Assembly: GCA_030427735.1 (NCBI GenBank)
Contig: JAUIBP010000003.1
Location: forward strand, 124,001 to 188,000
Length of the DNA: 64,000 nucleotides
Reading direction: 5' to 3'
Origin: Bacteroidia bacterium
GTDB lineage: Bacteria > Bacteroidota > Bacteroidia > Flavobacteriales > Flavobacteriaceae
The notes below the pieces were generated by a model. That model did no database searches. It saw only the letters and a list, made by a program, of their open reading frames with translations, and was not told where the DNA came from. Positions 53,527 through 62,113 of this stretch are shown piece after piece (within the stretch, counting starts at the first letter, position 1; every line of letters starts with the position of its first letter). The position numbers and the translations under genes were made by a program.

Positions 53527-53660
53527 AGAGGCTGTACAAGAAGTTTAATAGTGCGTCATTCTGTGCTTGACACAGAATCTCACCGTATTTAAAATTAATA
53601 ATTATGAGAATCTGAAATATAAATACAGATGGACGAAATGCAACTTTTTATATAGCCTCT
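53527..53660. repeat. Fold-back repeat, copy C (134 bp)
   Basis: AGAGGCTGTA at the left and TATAGCCTCT at the right form the ends (nine of ten positions pair). The interior GTCATTCTGTGCTTGACACAGAATCTC-like segment (53556-53582) and the CTGAAATATAAATACAG segment (53612-53628) match copy B in reverse orientation. It sits between the convergent UMF1 and DUF2807 genes. Confidence 0.8.
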
Positions 53661-53689
53661 AATATTGATGATACCAATACGGATTGGTT

Positions 53690-54427
53690 TTAATGTGTTG
53701 AAATGCTCCCTGAACCAGAGACTTTGGTGTCTTCTTTTTGGGGTTGACCTTTATAAGTGATATCGCCAGACCCCGATACTCTGCCTTTTAAATTGTTTAG
53801 GCTTACCACATCGGCATCGCCAGAACCAGTAACTGAAGCGTCTGTGTTTTTAGACTGCAAATCGAATCCGTGAAAATCTCCAGATCCTGTAACTTCAACT
53901 TCTAAATTTTCGGTGTCGCCTTTTAAAGTGATATCGCCAGAACCGGTAATTTCAGCTTTTAAATTACTTGTACTTACATCTAAAACCACATCTCCAGAAC
54001 CTGTTAAGGAAACTTCTAGGTTATCTTCAGAAATCACATCGGTGTTTTTTAAATCGCCCGATCCTGTAAGCGCAATTTCCGAAACGGCTTCAAAAGGAAT
54101 GGTAATAATAATGCCTTTATTTTTACTTGGTCTTAGGTTTGTACCGTCTTTTACTTTTACAACCAAATTATTTCCGTGCACTTCGGTTACGATGTAGGGA
54201 AGTAAATTCGATTCGCCTTCTAAAGTAATATTACCTTCCTGACCTTTTATTAAAATAAAGTCCATAGAGCCAGCACATTTTATACCGCTGTACTCGGCTG
54301 TAGATCTGCTAATGGTAGTTGTGTTTCCGTTACCATTTATGGCATTTGTGCCGTACTGCGCACACGAATTTAAAGTTATGGCCAAGATGGCACTTAAAAG
54401 CATTTGTTTTACAATAACTGTTTTCAT
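53690..54427 (-). CDS. DUF2807 (GIN-domain) lipoprotein with GSGD repeats
   Basis: A 245-residue putative adhesin/auto-transporter-like head domain. The signal peptide ends in ITLNSC, so it is probably lipid-anchored. The domain is a beta-solenoid with seven [TS]GSG[DS] turns spaced about 17-22 residues (LTGSGDL, LTGSGDV, ITGSGDI, VTGSGDF, VTGSGDA, VSGSGDI, VSGSGSI). Function of the family is unknown. Last gene of the operon that starts with an ECF sigma factor, 19 bases after the related DUF4097-type gene; likely a target or sensor of that system. Confidence 0.88.
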   Translation of the reverse strand: MKTVIVKQMLLSAILAITLNSCAQYGTNAINGNGNTTTISRSTAEYSGIKCAGSMDFILIKGQEGNITLEGESNLLPYIVTEVHGNNLVVKVKDGTNLRPSKNKGIIITIPFEAVSEIALTGSGDLKNTDVISEDNLEVSLTGSGDVVLDVSTSNLKAEITGSGDITLKGDTENLEVEVTGSGDFHGFDLQSKNTDASVTGSGDADVVSLNNLKGRVSGSGDITYKGQPQKEDTKVSGSGSISTH

Positions 54428-54446
54428 TTTTTGATGGATTTGATGA

Positions 54447-55535
54447 TTAATTTTTTATGAACGATACGCTACCGTAATCGGAGCTTATTCTTATAGAGTT
54501 GGTGGTGTTGGCATTTCCGTAATACCCTTTATAATATTTATCTGAAGATTCGATGCGTTTTATATTAAATTGAAAGCCGTCTTGGTCGCGCAAATCGGCA
54601 TACTCTAAATCGAGCTCGAAATTAAAGTGAAAATTTGCATCGTAACCAATTTTAATACCAACATAATCGGAACTAATATTGATGCTCTCGGCATTGGCCG
54701 ACATGTTTTTTATCTTAATAGAGCCATAGTCAGCATTAATGTCTACCGATTTATACACATCGCCAATGACTAATGTAAGGTAGTCACCCTGACCTTTAAA
54801 ATTATTGACCTTGTCGATGGTCATACTGCCGTAATCGCAATTATAGCTTACGTTTTCACCAACTTCAACTTTGCTGTTGGTATAATCGGCTTGTATAACA
54901 AGTTGCTTGGTTTTAGAGACAGTAAACTCGCTATAATCGGCATTTATTTTTCCGCTTTTAATGTATTCGAAATACGAGTTTTTAGTGTAATCAAAATTTA
55001 TTTCGTTATTATCGGCCATGAGCTCTTTGGTTGTAATTTTACCATAATCACAACTAATTTTTGCTTGCCCTTCTAGTCGGTCTACATTAATGGCTCCATA
55101 ATCGTTACTTAAGTTAACACTGTTAGTAATAGGAATTTTTACTATGTAATTAATCTTCATATTAACATTATCGGCACCGTTCCAATCCCACCACTTCGAT
55201 TTGTTTTTTTCGAATAGGGTTTTAGCCGAAACCTGACTCGGCGAGGCTTCAAATTCTACTGTAATATTGCTAAGTTTGTTTTGTACTTTATCGGCATTAT
55301 TGCCATTGGTTGTAATGGTAATTTCAAAAACAATACGGTTTTCGTTCCAAGTTACAATATCTACATTTCCGTAGCTATTGTCTACACTTAAATTGGCTTT
55401 GCTATTAACTTTAAATTCCTTTTTAATTACTTTTTCTTCGGTATGTTTGCCATTCCAAGGTGTGTTGTTGGCAAAATTTAAAAAAGGAATAGCTAAAAGT
55501 AAACAGGCTATTTTATATGGTAATTTTGTTATCAT
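54447..55535 (-). CDS. DUF4097-like exported beta-solenoid protein
   Basis: A 362-residue exported protein with signal peptide MITKLPYKIACLLLAIPFLNFAN. From about residue 50 it is built of short strands punctuated by DYG/DYS turns (NDYGAINV, CDYGKITT, ADYSEF, CDYGSMTI, ADYGSIKI, SDYGSVSF), indicating a right-handed beta-solenoid like DUF4097 proteins. It overlaps the anti-sigma gene by 23 bases, which ties it to the sigma operon. Function unknown; a cell-envelope role is inferred. Confidence 0.82.
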   Translation of the reverse strand: MITKLPYKIACLLLAIPFLNFANNTPWNGKHTEEKVIKKEFKVNSKANLSVDNSYGNVDIVTWNENRIVFEITITTNGNNADKVQNKLSNITVEFEASPSQVSAKTLFEKNKSKWWDWNGADNVNMKINYIVKIPITNSVNLSNDYGAINVDRLEGQAKISCDYGKITTKELMADNNEINFDYTKNSYFEYIKSGKINADYSEFTVSKTKQLVIQADYTNSKVEVGENVSYNCDYGSMTIDKVNNFKGQGDYLTLVIGDVYKSVDINADYGSIKIKNMSANAESINISSDYVGIKIGYDANFHFNFELDLEYADLRDQDGFQFNIKRIESSDKYYKGYYGNANTTNSIRISSDYGSVSFIKN

Positions 55536-56073
55536 GGGTTGTTTGTTTTAATTGTTTTACATTATCGATCGTTTCTAATACTTCCTGAAGAATAGAAATT
55601 CTATTCTGGAAATTTGCAATCATGGCATAGATTACGCGTTTATCGTTGCCGCTATTGCTTAAATCGGTTTTTAGTTTTTCGTAATCGCTTTCTAAAATTT
55701 CTAATTGTTTTAGGGCATCTTGTATTAGGGGTTGTACTTCTGGGGCATTTTCTTTTTCTAATTGTTTTAATTCTTGGGTTAATGTGGCATTAAAAAAGCT
55801 TTGAGTTTCTGCCATTTCTGGCGATACACTTGCTAAATCGTAAGTTTTATTTTCGGGTTTAAATGTAAAAGTTAAGGCAATTAATAACACTACCGTAGCA
55901 GCAACAGCCAACCATGGTCTAAAAGTTATTTGTTGTTGTTTTTGTGCGGGTACTGTGGTATGCTGTGCGTTTAATTTATCTAAAAATCGTTCTTGGTGCG
56001 CTGCATTAGGCTCCGCTACATCGAACGCGTCCTGTAACGTTCCAAAAAGCTTATCGATATCGTCTGGTTTCAT
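55513..56073 (-). CDS. Probable anti-sigma factor, single-pass membrane protein
   Basis: A 186-residue protein with a cytosolic N-terminal part (MKPDDIDKLFGTLQDAFDVAEP), one transmembrane helix at about 54-71 (WLAVAATVVLLIALTFTF) and a periplasmic coiled-coil-like region rich in Glu/Lys (LEKENAPEVQPLIQDALKQLEILESDYEKLK). It lacks a zinc-binding anti-sigma motif but its place 11 bases after an ECF sigma gene and its topology argue for a membrane anti-sigma factor. It overlaps the next gene. Confidence 0.75.
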   Translation of the reverse strand: MKPDDIDKLFGTLQDAFDVAEPNAAHQERFLDKLNAQHTTVPAQKQQQITFRPWLAVAATVVLLIALTFTFKPENKTYDLASVSPEMAETQSFFNATLTQELKQLEKENAPEVQPLIQDALKQLEILESDYEKLKTDLSNSGNDKRVIYAMIANFQNRISILQEVLETIDNVKQLKQTTHDNKITI

Positions 56074-56084
56074 AATTTTAAATG

Positions 56085-56639
56085 TTATACTACGTGTTGT
56101 AGTTTTTGTCTTAAACTTTCTTTAGCTCTAGAAATGGTAGTTCTGCAATTGGCATACGACACATTCATGATGCTTGAAATTTCTTCGTAATCGTAACCTT
56201 CAATTAAATGAAGGGTTAGTGCAATTCTGTAATTATCTTTTAAAGTATTCATGGTCTTTAAAACATATTTGGCTTTTTCTTTGGCTTTCTCGTCTTGAGT
56301 TAAATCTACACTGGTATCTTCAACTTTATACATTACATGCTCAAAAGGCACATCGGTATACGTACTATTCCTATTAAAATGATAAATACTGTTGTTAACT
56401 ACTATACGCTTTAACCAAGCTCCAAATGTCGATATATCTTTTAGGGTGTGTAATTTTGTAAATGCCTTTAAGAACGATTCTTGCATAATGTCTTCGGCTT
56501 CAAAACTATTTTTCACAATTCTAAACGATGTATTGTACATTGCTTTATAATACCTGTTATACACTTCCATTTGTGCCGACTGGTTTCCTGTCTTACAAAG
56601 GTCTATAAGTGTGTCTATATGTTGATTGGTTAACGACAA
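56085..56639 (-). CDS. ECF RNA polymerase sigma factor
   Basis: A 184-residue sigma factor: region 2 NRYYKAMYNTSFRIVKNSFEAEDIMQESFLKAFTKLHTL and region 4 LKDNYRIALTLHLIEGYDYEEISSIMNVSYANCRTTISRAKESL. First gene of the operon with the anti-sigma and two beta-solenoid envelope proteins, so it probably responds to an envelope signal and controls this operon among others. No promoter of TAnnTTTG type is seen upstream, which is compatible with a promoter recognised by the factor itself. Confidence 0.92.
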   Translation of the reverse strand: MSLTNQHIDTLIDLCKTGNQSAQMEVYNRYYKAMYNTSFRIVKNSFEAEDIMQESFLKAFTKLHTLKDISTFGAWLKRIVVNNSIYHFNRNSTYTDVPFEHVMYKVEDTSVDLTQDEKAKEKAKYVLKTMNTLKDNYRIALTLHLIEGYDYEEISSIMNVSYANCRTTISRAKESLRQKLQHVV

Positions 56640-56790
56640 CGTTATGTAATAATTGATGGTTTAATTTAAAGATACAGGTAAAGTCTTTTTGTTACAGTTT
56701 TAAAATAAAACTTTTTGATTTTTTTTAAAACTTGGCATATTAATTGAAAAATAGATACTGGTTATTTCTGAAAATTAGTGATTAAAGCAT

Positions 56791-56798
56791 TAATTTTG
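56791..56798 (+). promoter_or_regulatory. lon promoter, -7 element TAATTTTG
   Basis: Matches TAnnTTTG, 88 bases before the lon start, giving a leader of about 80 bases. The rest of the 247-bp gap between the divergent sigma and lon genes is AT-rich without a clear operator. Confidence 0.45.
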
Positions 56799-56886
56799 AA
56801 GATTCTAAATAGAAATTAGCACACAACAATTAAACACGAAATCTGTTTTTATAATTTTTAAATGACAGATTGACCTAAATTTTTAT

Positions 56887-59337
56887 ATGAAAAAATCTAA
56901 TTTTTTAAGTCTTGACAGTTTGTCATTACAGGAATTCGACGAAAATTCGGAGTTAATTCCTTTAATGACTCCAGAGGATGAAGAAGAAATAAATAAAGAA
57001 CAATTACCAGATACCTTACCCATTTTATCGCTAAGAAATACGGTGTTATTTCCTGGTGTAGTAATTCCTATTACTGCGGGTCGCGATAAATCTATAAAGT
57101 TAATTAACGATGCCAACAATGGAGGTAAAGTTATAGGTGTAGTATCTCAAAAAGACGAAACTATTGAAGATCCGTCGGCTAAAGATATTTACGAAACCGG
57201 TACTGTAGCTAGAATTTTGCGCGTTTTAAAAATGCCAGATGGTAACACAACAGTTATTATACAAGGTAAAAAACGCTTTAAAATTAATGAGGTTATCACC
57301 GAGGAACCGTATTTAAAAGCGACCATATCTGAAGTTCCAGAAGCAAAACCCGCTAAGGATAATGAGGAATTCGAGGCTATTATAGATTCTATAAAAGAAT
57401 TATCGCTTCAAATTATTAAGGAAAGTCCAAACATTCCTAGCGAAGCTTCTTTTGCTATTAAAAACATAGAGAGTAATTCGTTTTTAATCAATTTTGTATC
57501 GTCTAACATGAATCTTACGGTACAAGAAAAGCAAAGTCTTTTAGAAACTAACGACCTTAAAGAGCGTGCGCTGGAAACTTTAAAATTCATGAATATCGAG
57601 TTTCAGAAATTAGAACTTAAAAACGATATTCAATTAAAGGTTCAAAACGATATGAACCAACAACAGCGCGAATATTTCTTGCATCAGCAAATGAAAACCA
57701 TTCAGGAAGAATTGGGTGGTGTTAGTTATGAAGAGGAAATTGAAGACATGCGCAAGCGTGCTAAAACCAAAAAGTGGAGCGAAGACGTTAAAAAGCATTT
57801 CGATAAAGAAATTGCTAAAATGCAACGTATGAATCCGCAAGTAGCAGAGTATTCCATTCAAAGAAATTATTTAGATCTGTTTTTAGATTTACCTTGGAAT
57901 GAATTCAGCAAAGATAAGTTCGATTTAAAACGCGCACAAAGAATTCTGGACCGCGACCATTATGGTTTAGAGGATGTGAAACGCAGAATTATAGAATATT
58001 TGGCTGTTTTAAAATTGCGTAACGACATGAAATCGCCAATTTTATGTCTTTACGGGCCTCCTGGCGTGGGGAAAACCTCTTTAGGGAAATCTATTGCCGA
58101 AGCCTTAGGTAGAGAATATGTTAGAATATCGTTGGGCGGATTAAGAGATGAAGCCGAAATACGCGGACACAGAAAAACCTACATCGGTGCTATGCCTGGT
58201 CGTATTATTCAAAGTCTTAAAAAGGCAGGGACTTCCAATCCTGTATTTGTTTTAGATGAGATTGATAAGCTATCCAATTCGCATCAGGGCGATCCGTCTT
58301 CAGCTTTATTAGAAGTGTTGGATCCAGAACAGAACAGCGAATTTTACGATAACTTTTTAGAGTTGGGTTACGATTTATCTAAAGTTATGTTTGTGGCCAC
58401 TTCAAACAGTTTAAATACCATACAGCCGGCACTTTTAGACCGTATGGAAATTATTAACGTTACGGGCTACACCATCGAGGAAAAGGTAGAAATCGCCAAA
58501 CGTCATTTGGTTCCAAAACAGTTAAAAGAGCATGGTTTAACCGATAAAGATTTAAAAATTGCTAAACCGCAATTGGAAAAAATTGTTGAAGGCTACACAA
58601 GAGAATCTGGTGTTCGTGGCTTGGAAAAGCAAATAGCAAAAATGGTGCGTTATGCCGCCAAAAATATTGCTATGGAAGAAGATTACAATGTAAAAGTGAC
58701 CAACGAAGACATTATTGAAGTACTAGGCGGCCCTAAATTAGAGCGCGATAAATACGAAAATAATAATGTTGCCGGTGTGGTTACAGGTTTGGCTTGGACA
58801 CGTGTTGGTGGCGACATTCTTTTTATTGAATCTATTTTATCTAAAGGAAAAGGAAACTTAACCATTACAGGTAATTTAGGGAAAGTTATGCGGGAATCGG
58901 CCACCATTGCTATGGAATATATTAAAGCCAATGCCGAAGAATTAAATTTAAGTCCAGAGGTTTTCGATAAGTATAATGTGCACATTCACGTGCCTGAGGG
59001 TGCTACGCCAAAAGATGGGCCAAGTGCGGGTATTACTATGCTTACCTCGTTAGTGTCGTTATTCACACAACGAAAAGTGAAAAATAGTTTGGCAATGACG
59101 GGCGAGATTACCTTGCGAGGAAAAGTGTTGCCTGTAGGCGGTATTAAAGAGAAAATATTAGCAGCCAAACGCGCTCGTATAAAAGATATTTTGTTATGCG
59201 AAGAAAACAGAAGAGATATCGAAGAAATTAAACCAGAATATTTAAAAGGTTTAACATTCCATTACGTGACAGAAATGAGCGACGTCTTAAAAATTGCCTT
59301 AACAAATCAAAAAGTGAAGAACGCGAAAACACTCTAG
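56887..59337 (+). CDS. lon: ATP-dependent protease Lon
   Basis: An 816-residue cytosolic AAA+ serine protease. Domains in order: a short acidic N-terminal tail, the LON substrate-binding domain ([20 protein letters not shown], from ~39), AAA+ module with Walker A GPPGVGKT (390-397) and Walker [10 protein letters not shown], and a protease domain with catalytic S713 (KDGPSAGI) and K754 (GGIKEKIL). All catalytic elements are present. Degrades misfolded and regulatory proteins. Followed by a strong terminator. Confidence 0.97.
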   Translation: MKKSNFLSLDSLSLQEFDENSELIPLMTPEDEEEINKEQLPDTLPILSLRNTVLFPGVVIPITAGRDKSIKLINDANNGGKVIGVVSQKDETIEDPSAKDIYETGTVARILRVLKMPDGNTTVIIQGKKRFKINEVITEEPYLKATISEVPEAKPAKDNEEFEAIIDSIKELSLQIIKESPNIPSEASFAIKNIESNSFLINFVSSNMNLTVQEKQSLLETNDLKERALETLKFMNIEFQKLELKNDIQLKVQNDMNQQQREYFLHQQMKTIQEELGGVSYEEEIEDMRKRAKTKKWSEDVKKHFDKEIAKMQRMNPQVAEYSIQRNYLDLFLDLPWNEFSKDKFDLKRAQRILDRDHYGLEDVKRRIIEYLAVLKLRNDMKSPILCLYGPPGVGKTSLGKSIAEALGREYVRISLGGLRDEAEIRGHRKTYIGAMPGRIIQSLKKAGTSNPVFVLDEIDKLSNSHQGDPSSALLEVLDPEQNSEFYDNFLELGYDLSKVMFVATSNSLNTIQPALLDRMEIINVTGYTIEEKVEIAKRHLVPKQLKEHGLTDKDLKIAKPQLEKIVEGYTRESGVRGLEKQIAKMVRYAAKNIAMEEDYNVKVTNEDIIEVLGGPKLERDKYENNNVAGVVTGLAWTRVGGDILFIESILSKGKGNLTITGNLGKVMRESATIAMEYIKANAEELNLSPEVFDKYNVHIHVPEGATPKDGPSAGITMLTSLVSLFTQRKVKNSLAMTGEITLRGKVLPVGGIKEKILAAKRARIKDILLCEENRRDIEEIKPEYLKGLTFHYVTEMSDVLKIALTNQKVKNAKTL

Positions 59338-59359
59338 ACAAAAGGTATTTTATAATTTT

Positions 59360-59397
59360 AAAAGCATTAAAATCAAATGGATTTTAATGCTTTTTTT
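59360..59397 (+). terminator. Rho-independent terminator after lon
   Basis: Perfect 15-bp stem AAAAGCATTAAAATC/GATTTTAATGCTTTT with a five-base loop AAATG, then TTTGTTTT. Confidence 0.88.
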
Positions 59398-59434
59398 GTT
59401 TTAATTTGTAAGTCAATCAAAATAGTTATAAACC

Positions 59435-59851
59435 ATGAGAGTGTTTAAAATTTTATTCTTAACCGTAGTTGTATTACTTTTTGGTCAATCTGCATTCAGT
59501 CAAAGTAAGGTCTATAAAGAGCAGGTTTCCGTAAAAGCTTTGGTAGGCAGCCCTGACGAAGATATAATAAGTGAAAATTTTGATTTACAACAATATATAG
59601 AATCTATTTATATCAATTCCAGCAAATTTTATAATCAATCTTTACCTTATATTAAGACTGGTGAGTATAGAGTTTTATTAGACCGTGGAAAGGACGTAGA
59701 AAAGCTGTTTATAAAAACAAAGGAATTACAGGGAGTTTCTATGAATAGAGTCGATGCACTAACATTTAATAAATCAACTTTGTATGACGCCCTTTATGGC
59801 ACATATGCATCAGTATTAGGCATTGTTACTATAAAACTAAAAGAGGAGTGA
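59435..59851 (+). CDS. Hypothetical exported protein, 138 residues
   Basis: A signal peptide (MRVFKILFLTVVVLLFGQSAFSQ) precedes a soluble domain without a family I recognise; it contains SPDEDIISENFDLQQYIESIYINSSKFYNQSLPYI and a C-terminal YGTYASVLGIVTIKLKEE. Composition is less typical than that of neighbours (few optimised codons), which could indicate recent arrival. It lies between the lon terminator and a degenerate copy of that terminator's sequence at 59950. Function unknown. Confidence 0.7.
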   Translation: MRVFKILFLTVVVLLFGQSAFSQSKVYKEQVSVKALVGSPDEDIISENFDLQQYIESIYINSSKFYNQSLPYIKTGEYRVLLDRGKDVEKLFIKTKELQGVSMNRVDALTFNKSTLYDALYGTYASVLGIVTIKLKEE

Positions 59852-59945
59852 AAACTGAATAAATTTAGTTTGTTTTAAGTGAAAACTTTTATGACGTTAA
59901 TATCAATTAAAAAACATTTTTTTTGATTGACATGAGATTACTTAT

Positions 59946-59993
59946 AATCAAGAAGCATTGAACCCATGACGGATTTTATGCTTTTTTGTTTTA
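59946..59993 (+). repeat. Degenerate copy of the lon terminator region
   Basis: The segment AATCAAGAAGCATTG...ACGGATTTTATGCTTTTTTGTTTTATAA-like aligns with the lon terminator region (59355-59403), keeping AAGCATT, GGATTTTA-TGC and the TTTTTTGTTTT tail, but the stem is now imperfect. It may still terminate the hypothetical gene weakly. The remainder of the 240-bp gap before porQ shows no clear feature. Confidence 0.4.
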
Positions 59994-60091
59994 TAACTAG
60001 TTCCTTTTATATACGAAACATTTTTTATGGTATGAAAATATAATTTGTAATTCATCGTTTTAAACCTAAGTTTTCTTTAATTTGCACCCGT

Positions 60092-61111
60092 ATGAAGCAA
60101 AAAATACTACTGTTTATTATTGGTTGTTGTAGCGCTGTTATGTCTGCTCAATTGGGCGGAGAGTCTACATACCAGTTTTTAAACCTAGTATCGTCGCCTA
60201 GACAAGCGGCATTGGGTGGCAAAGTGTTGACAAATGTCGATTACGATGTTACTCAGGCACTTTATAATCCAGCTACAATTAATGTAGAAATGGATAATCA
60301 ATTAGCTTTAAACTACACCAGTCATTTAGGAGCGGTTAGTTATGGTACTGCGGCTTATGCCTATACTTGGGATAGACGCACGCAAACATTTCATGGTGGT
60401 ATTACGTATGTGAATTACGGAGAGTTTGACGGATACGACGAAGCGGGTAACCCAACAGGTACCTTTAGTGGTAGCGAGTCGGCTTTATCTTTGGGTTATG
60501 CTTTACGCGTTGGAATTTCAGATTTTTATGTAGGCACAAACCTTAAACTTATCACTTCTAAATTAGAACAGTATTCTTCTTTTGGGGCAGCATTAGATTT
60601 TGGAATTCTATATATAAATGACGATTTAGATTTTAATGCCACATTAGTTGTTAGAAATCTAGGAACCCAAATTACTACTTACGCGGGCAACCGAGAACCC
60701 TTGCCTTTAGAAATAGATTTCGGGATGTCACAAAAATTAGCCAATGTACCTTTACGCTGGCATCTTACTTTAGAAAATTTACAGGAATGGCCTATCGCAG
60801 TTTCTAATCCTGCAAGAACAGAAACCGATCTAGAAGGCAACCAAACCGCCGAAGATGTTTCGTTTTTACAAAATGTTATTCGTCACACCGTAGTTGGAGC
60901 TGAGTTATTTCCCGATAAAGGATTTAATATCCGATTGGGTTATAGTTTTAGGCGTGGCGAAGAATTACGAATTGTAGACCAACGCAATTTTTCTGGTTTA
61001 TCTGCAGGTTTTTCAATAAAATTAAACCGCATGCGTTTCAGCTACACTTATGCGAGTTATACTAGTGCGGGAAATTCTAACTTTTTTGGATTAAATATAG
61101 ATTTACAATAA
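60092..61111 (+). CDS. porQ: Type IX secretion system protein PorQ
   Basis: A 339-residue outer-membrane beta-barrel protein of the PorV/PorP-like FadL fold, part of the type IX secretion attachment complex (PorU, PorV, PorQ, PorZ) on the cell surface. Signal peptide residues 1-19 (ending VMSAQ) are followed by GGESTYQFLNLVSSPRQAALGGK, the conserved PorQ start, and end in a barrel strand FFGLNIDLQ. Direct coupling to cmk (one-base overlap) is the usual arrangement in Flavobacteriia. Implies a functional type IX system in the organism. Confidence 0.92.
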   Translation: MKQKILLFIIGCCSAVMSAQLGGESTYQFLNLVSSPRQAALGGKVLTNVDYDVTQALYNPATINVEMDNQLALNYTSHLGAVSYGTAAYAYTWDRRTQTFHGGITYVNYGEFDGYDEAGNPTGTFSGSESALSLGYALRVGISDFYVGTNLKLITSKLEQYSSFGAALDFGILYINDDLDFNATLVVRNLGTQITTYAGNREPLPLEIDFGMSQKLANVPLRWHLTLENLQEWPIAVSNPARTETDLEGNQTAEDVSFLQNVIRHTVVGAELFPDKGFNIRLGYSFRRGEELRIVDQRNFSGLSAGFSIKLNRMRFSYTYASYTSAGNSNFFGLNIDLQ

Positions 61112-61800
61112 TGAAAACAATTACCATAGCTATCGATGGTTTTTCATCTACAGGAAAGAGTACTATTGCTAAACAAATTGCCAATACTTTAGGCTATGTA
61201 TATGTAGACAGTGGCGCTATGTATAGAGCTGTAACCTATTACGCTATGCAAAATAATTTCATTAACACAAAAACATTTAATACAGCAGATCTTATAGCTG
61301 CTCTTTCAAAAATAGAGGTTTCATTTAAATTCAATCCCGAATTAGGCTATGCCGAAGTGTATTTAAATGGTAACAATGTAGAGCAATATATTAGAACTCT
61401 AGAAGTTTCAAATTTGGTGAGCCAGGTAGCTGCGGTGCCAGAAGTTAGAGCCGAATTGGTGAAAATTCAAAAAGAAATAGGAAAAAACAAAGCCGTAGTT
61501 ATGGATGGTCGAGATATAGGTACAGTGGTGTTTCCCGATGCCGAACTAAAACTTTTCATGACTGCTACTGCCGATACTAGGGCGTTAAGACGTTATAATG
61601 AATTAAAAAATAGAGGGGAGGCCATTTCTTTTGAAGCTGTTTTAGAGAATGTAAAAAAACGCGATCATTTAGATAGTACTCGTAAAGACTCACCGTTGTT
61701 TAAAGCAGAAGACGCTATAGAGATTGATAATTCTAATGCGACTATTCAAGAACAAGTCGATTACATATTAAAACTTGTTAACGAACGTACAGCTGTTTAA
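61111..61800 (+). CDS. cmk: Cytidylate kinase
   Basis: A 229-residue (d)CMP kinase. P-loop GFSSTGKSTIAK at residues 10-21, YVDSGAMYRAVTYYA and MDGRDIGTVVFPDAELKLF are conserved CMP-binding and LID-region elements. Start codon shares one base with the porQ stop. Essential nucleotide metabolism; normal length. Confidence 0.96.
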   Translation: MKTITIAIDGFSSTGKSTIAKQIANTLGYVYVDSGAMYRAVTYYAMQNNFINTKTFNTADLIAALSKIEVSFKFNPELGYAEVYLNGNNVEQYIRTLEVSNLVSQVAAVPEVRAELVKIQKEIGKNKAVVMDGRDIGTVVFPDAELKLFMTATADTRALRRYNELKNRGEAISFEAVLENVKKRDHLDSTRKDSPLFKAEDAIEIDNSNATIQEQVDYILKLVNERTAV

Positions 61801-61945
61801 ATGCATATTTTTAAAGTAGGTCATCATCTTAAAATCTCTTCAATGTATATAACAAATCTTTTTACTAATTAGATATGTCGATAATGGCTTAAAAATCAAC
61901 ATGTTTATTTAGTTTAAAAAATTAGGCTATTACAATAAATATAAT

Positions 61946-61953
61946 TAATTTTG
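61946..61953 (+). promoter_or_regulatory. rpsA promoter, -7 element TAATTTTG
   Basis: Matches TAnnTTTG. Transcription from here would give a leader of about 155 bases before the rpsA start, which contains the structure in the next entry. Confidence 0.55.
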
Positions 61954-61963
61954 CACTCCTTTT

Positions 61964-62042
61964 AGCAGCAATTGAAAAATAAAAGGAACGATTTTAATGT
62001 ATATATAACGCTTCTGTGTGTTAGCTGCTTAATTTTTTCAAT
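61964..62042 (+). promoter_or_regulatory. Structured leader of rpsA, possible pseudoknot
   Basis: Two sets of complementary arms cross: AGCAGC (61964-61969) with GCTGCT (62024-62029), and ATTGAAAAA (61971-61979) with TTTTTCAAT (62034-62042). The order 1-2-1'-2' would be an H-type pseudoknot, or two alternative stems. Leaders of ribosomal protein S1 genes are known to be autoregulated by S1, so this could be the binding region. The 313-bp gap holds nothing else I can name besides the promoter. Confidence 0.4.
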
Positions 62043-62113
62043 AACAGACAGAATACAAAACATAATATAGAGTCTTCATAAAAATTTAAAACTCTGTATT
62101 ATCATTTATTTAA

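Noticed and set aside
53690-54427. Regular repeats that could be taken for a CRISPR or tandem DNA repeat
   Set aside because: They are coding: the period comes from GSGD turns of the DUF2807 protein, codons differ between units, and the frame is open throughout.
60092-61111. porQ as evidence for a type IX secretion cluster in the window
   Set aside because: Only porQ is present; neighbours are cmk and lon. Other T9SS genes are normally dispersed in Flavobacteriia.
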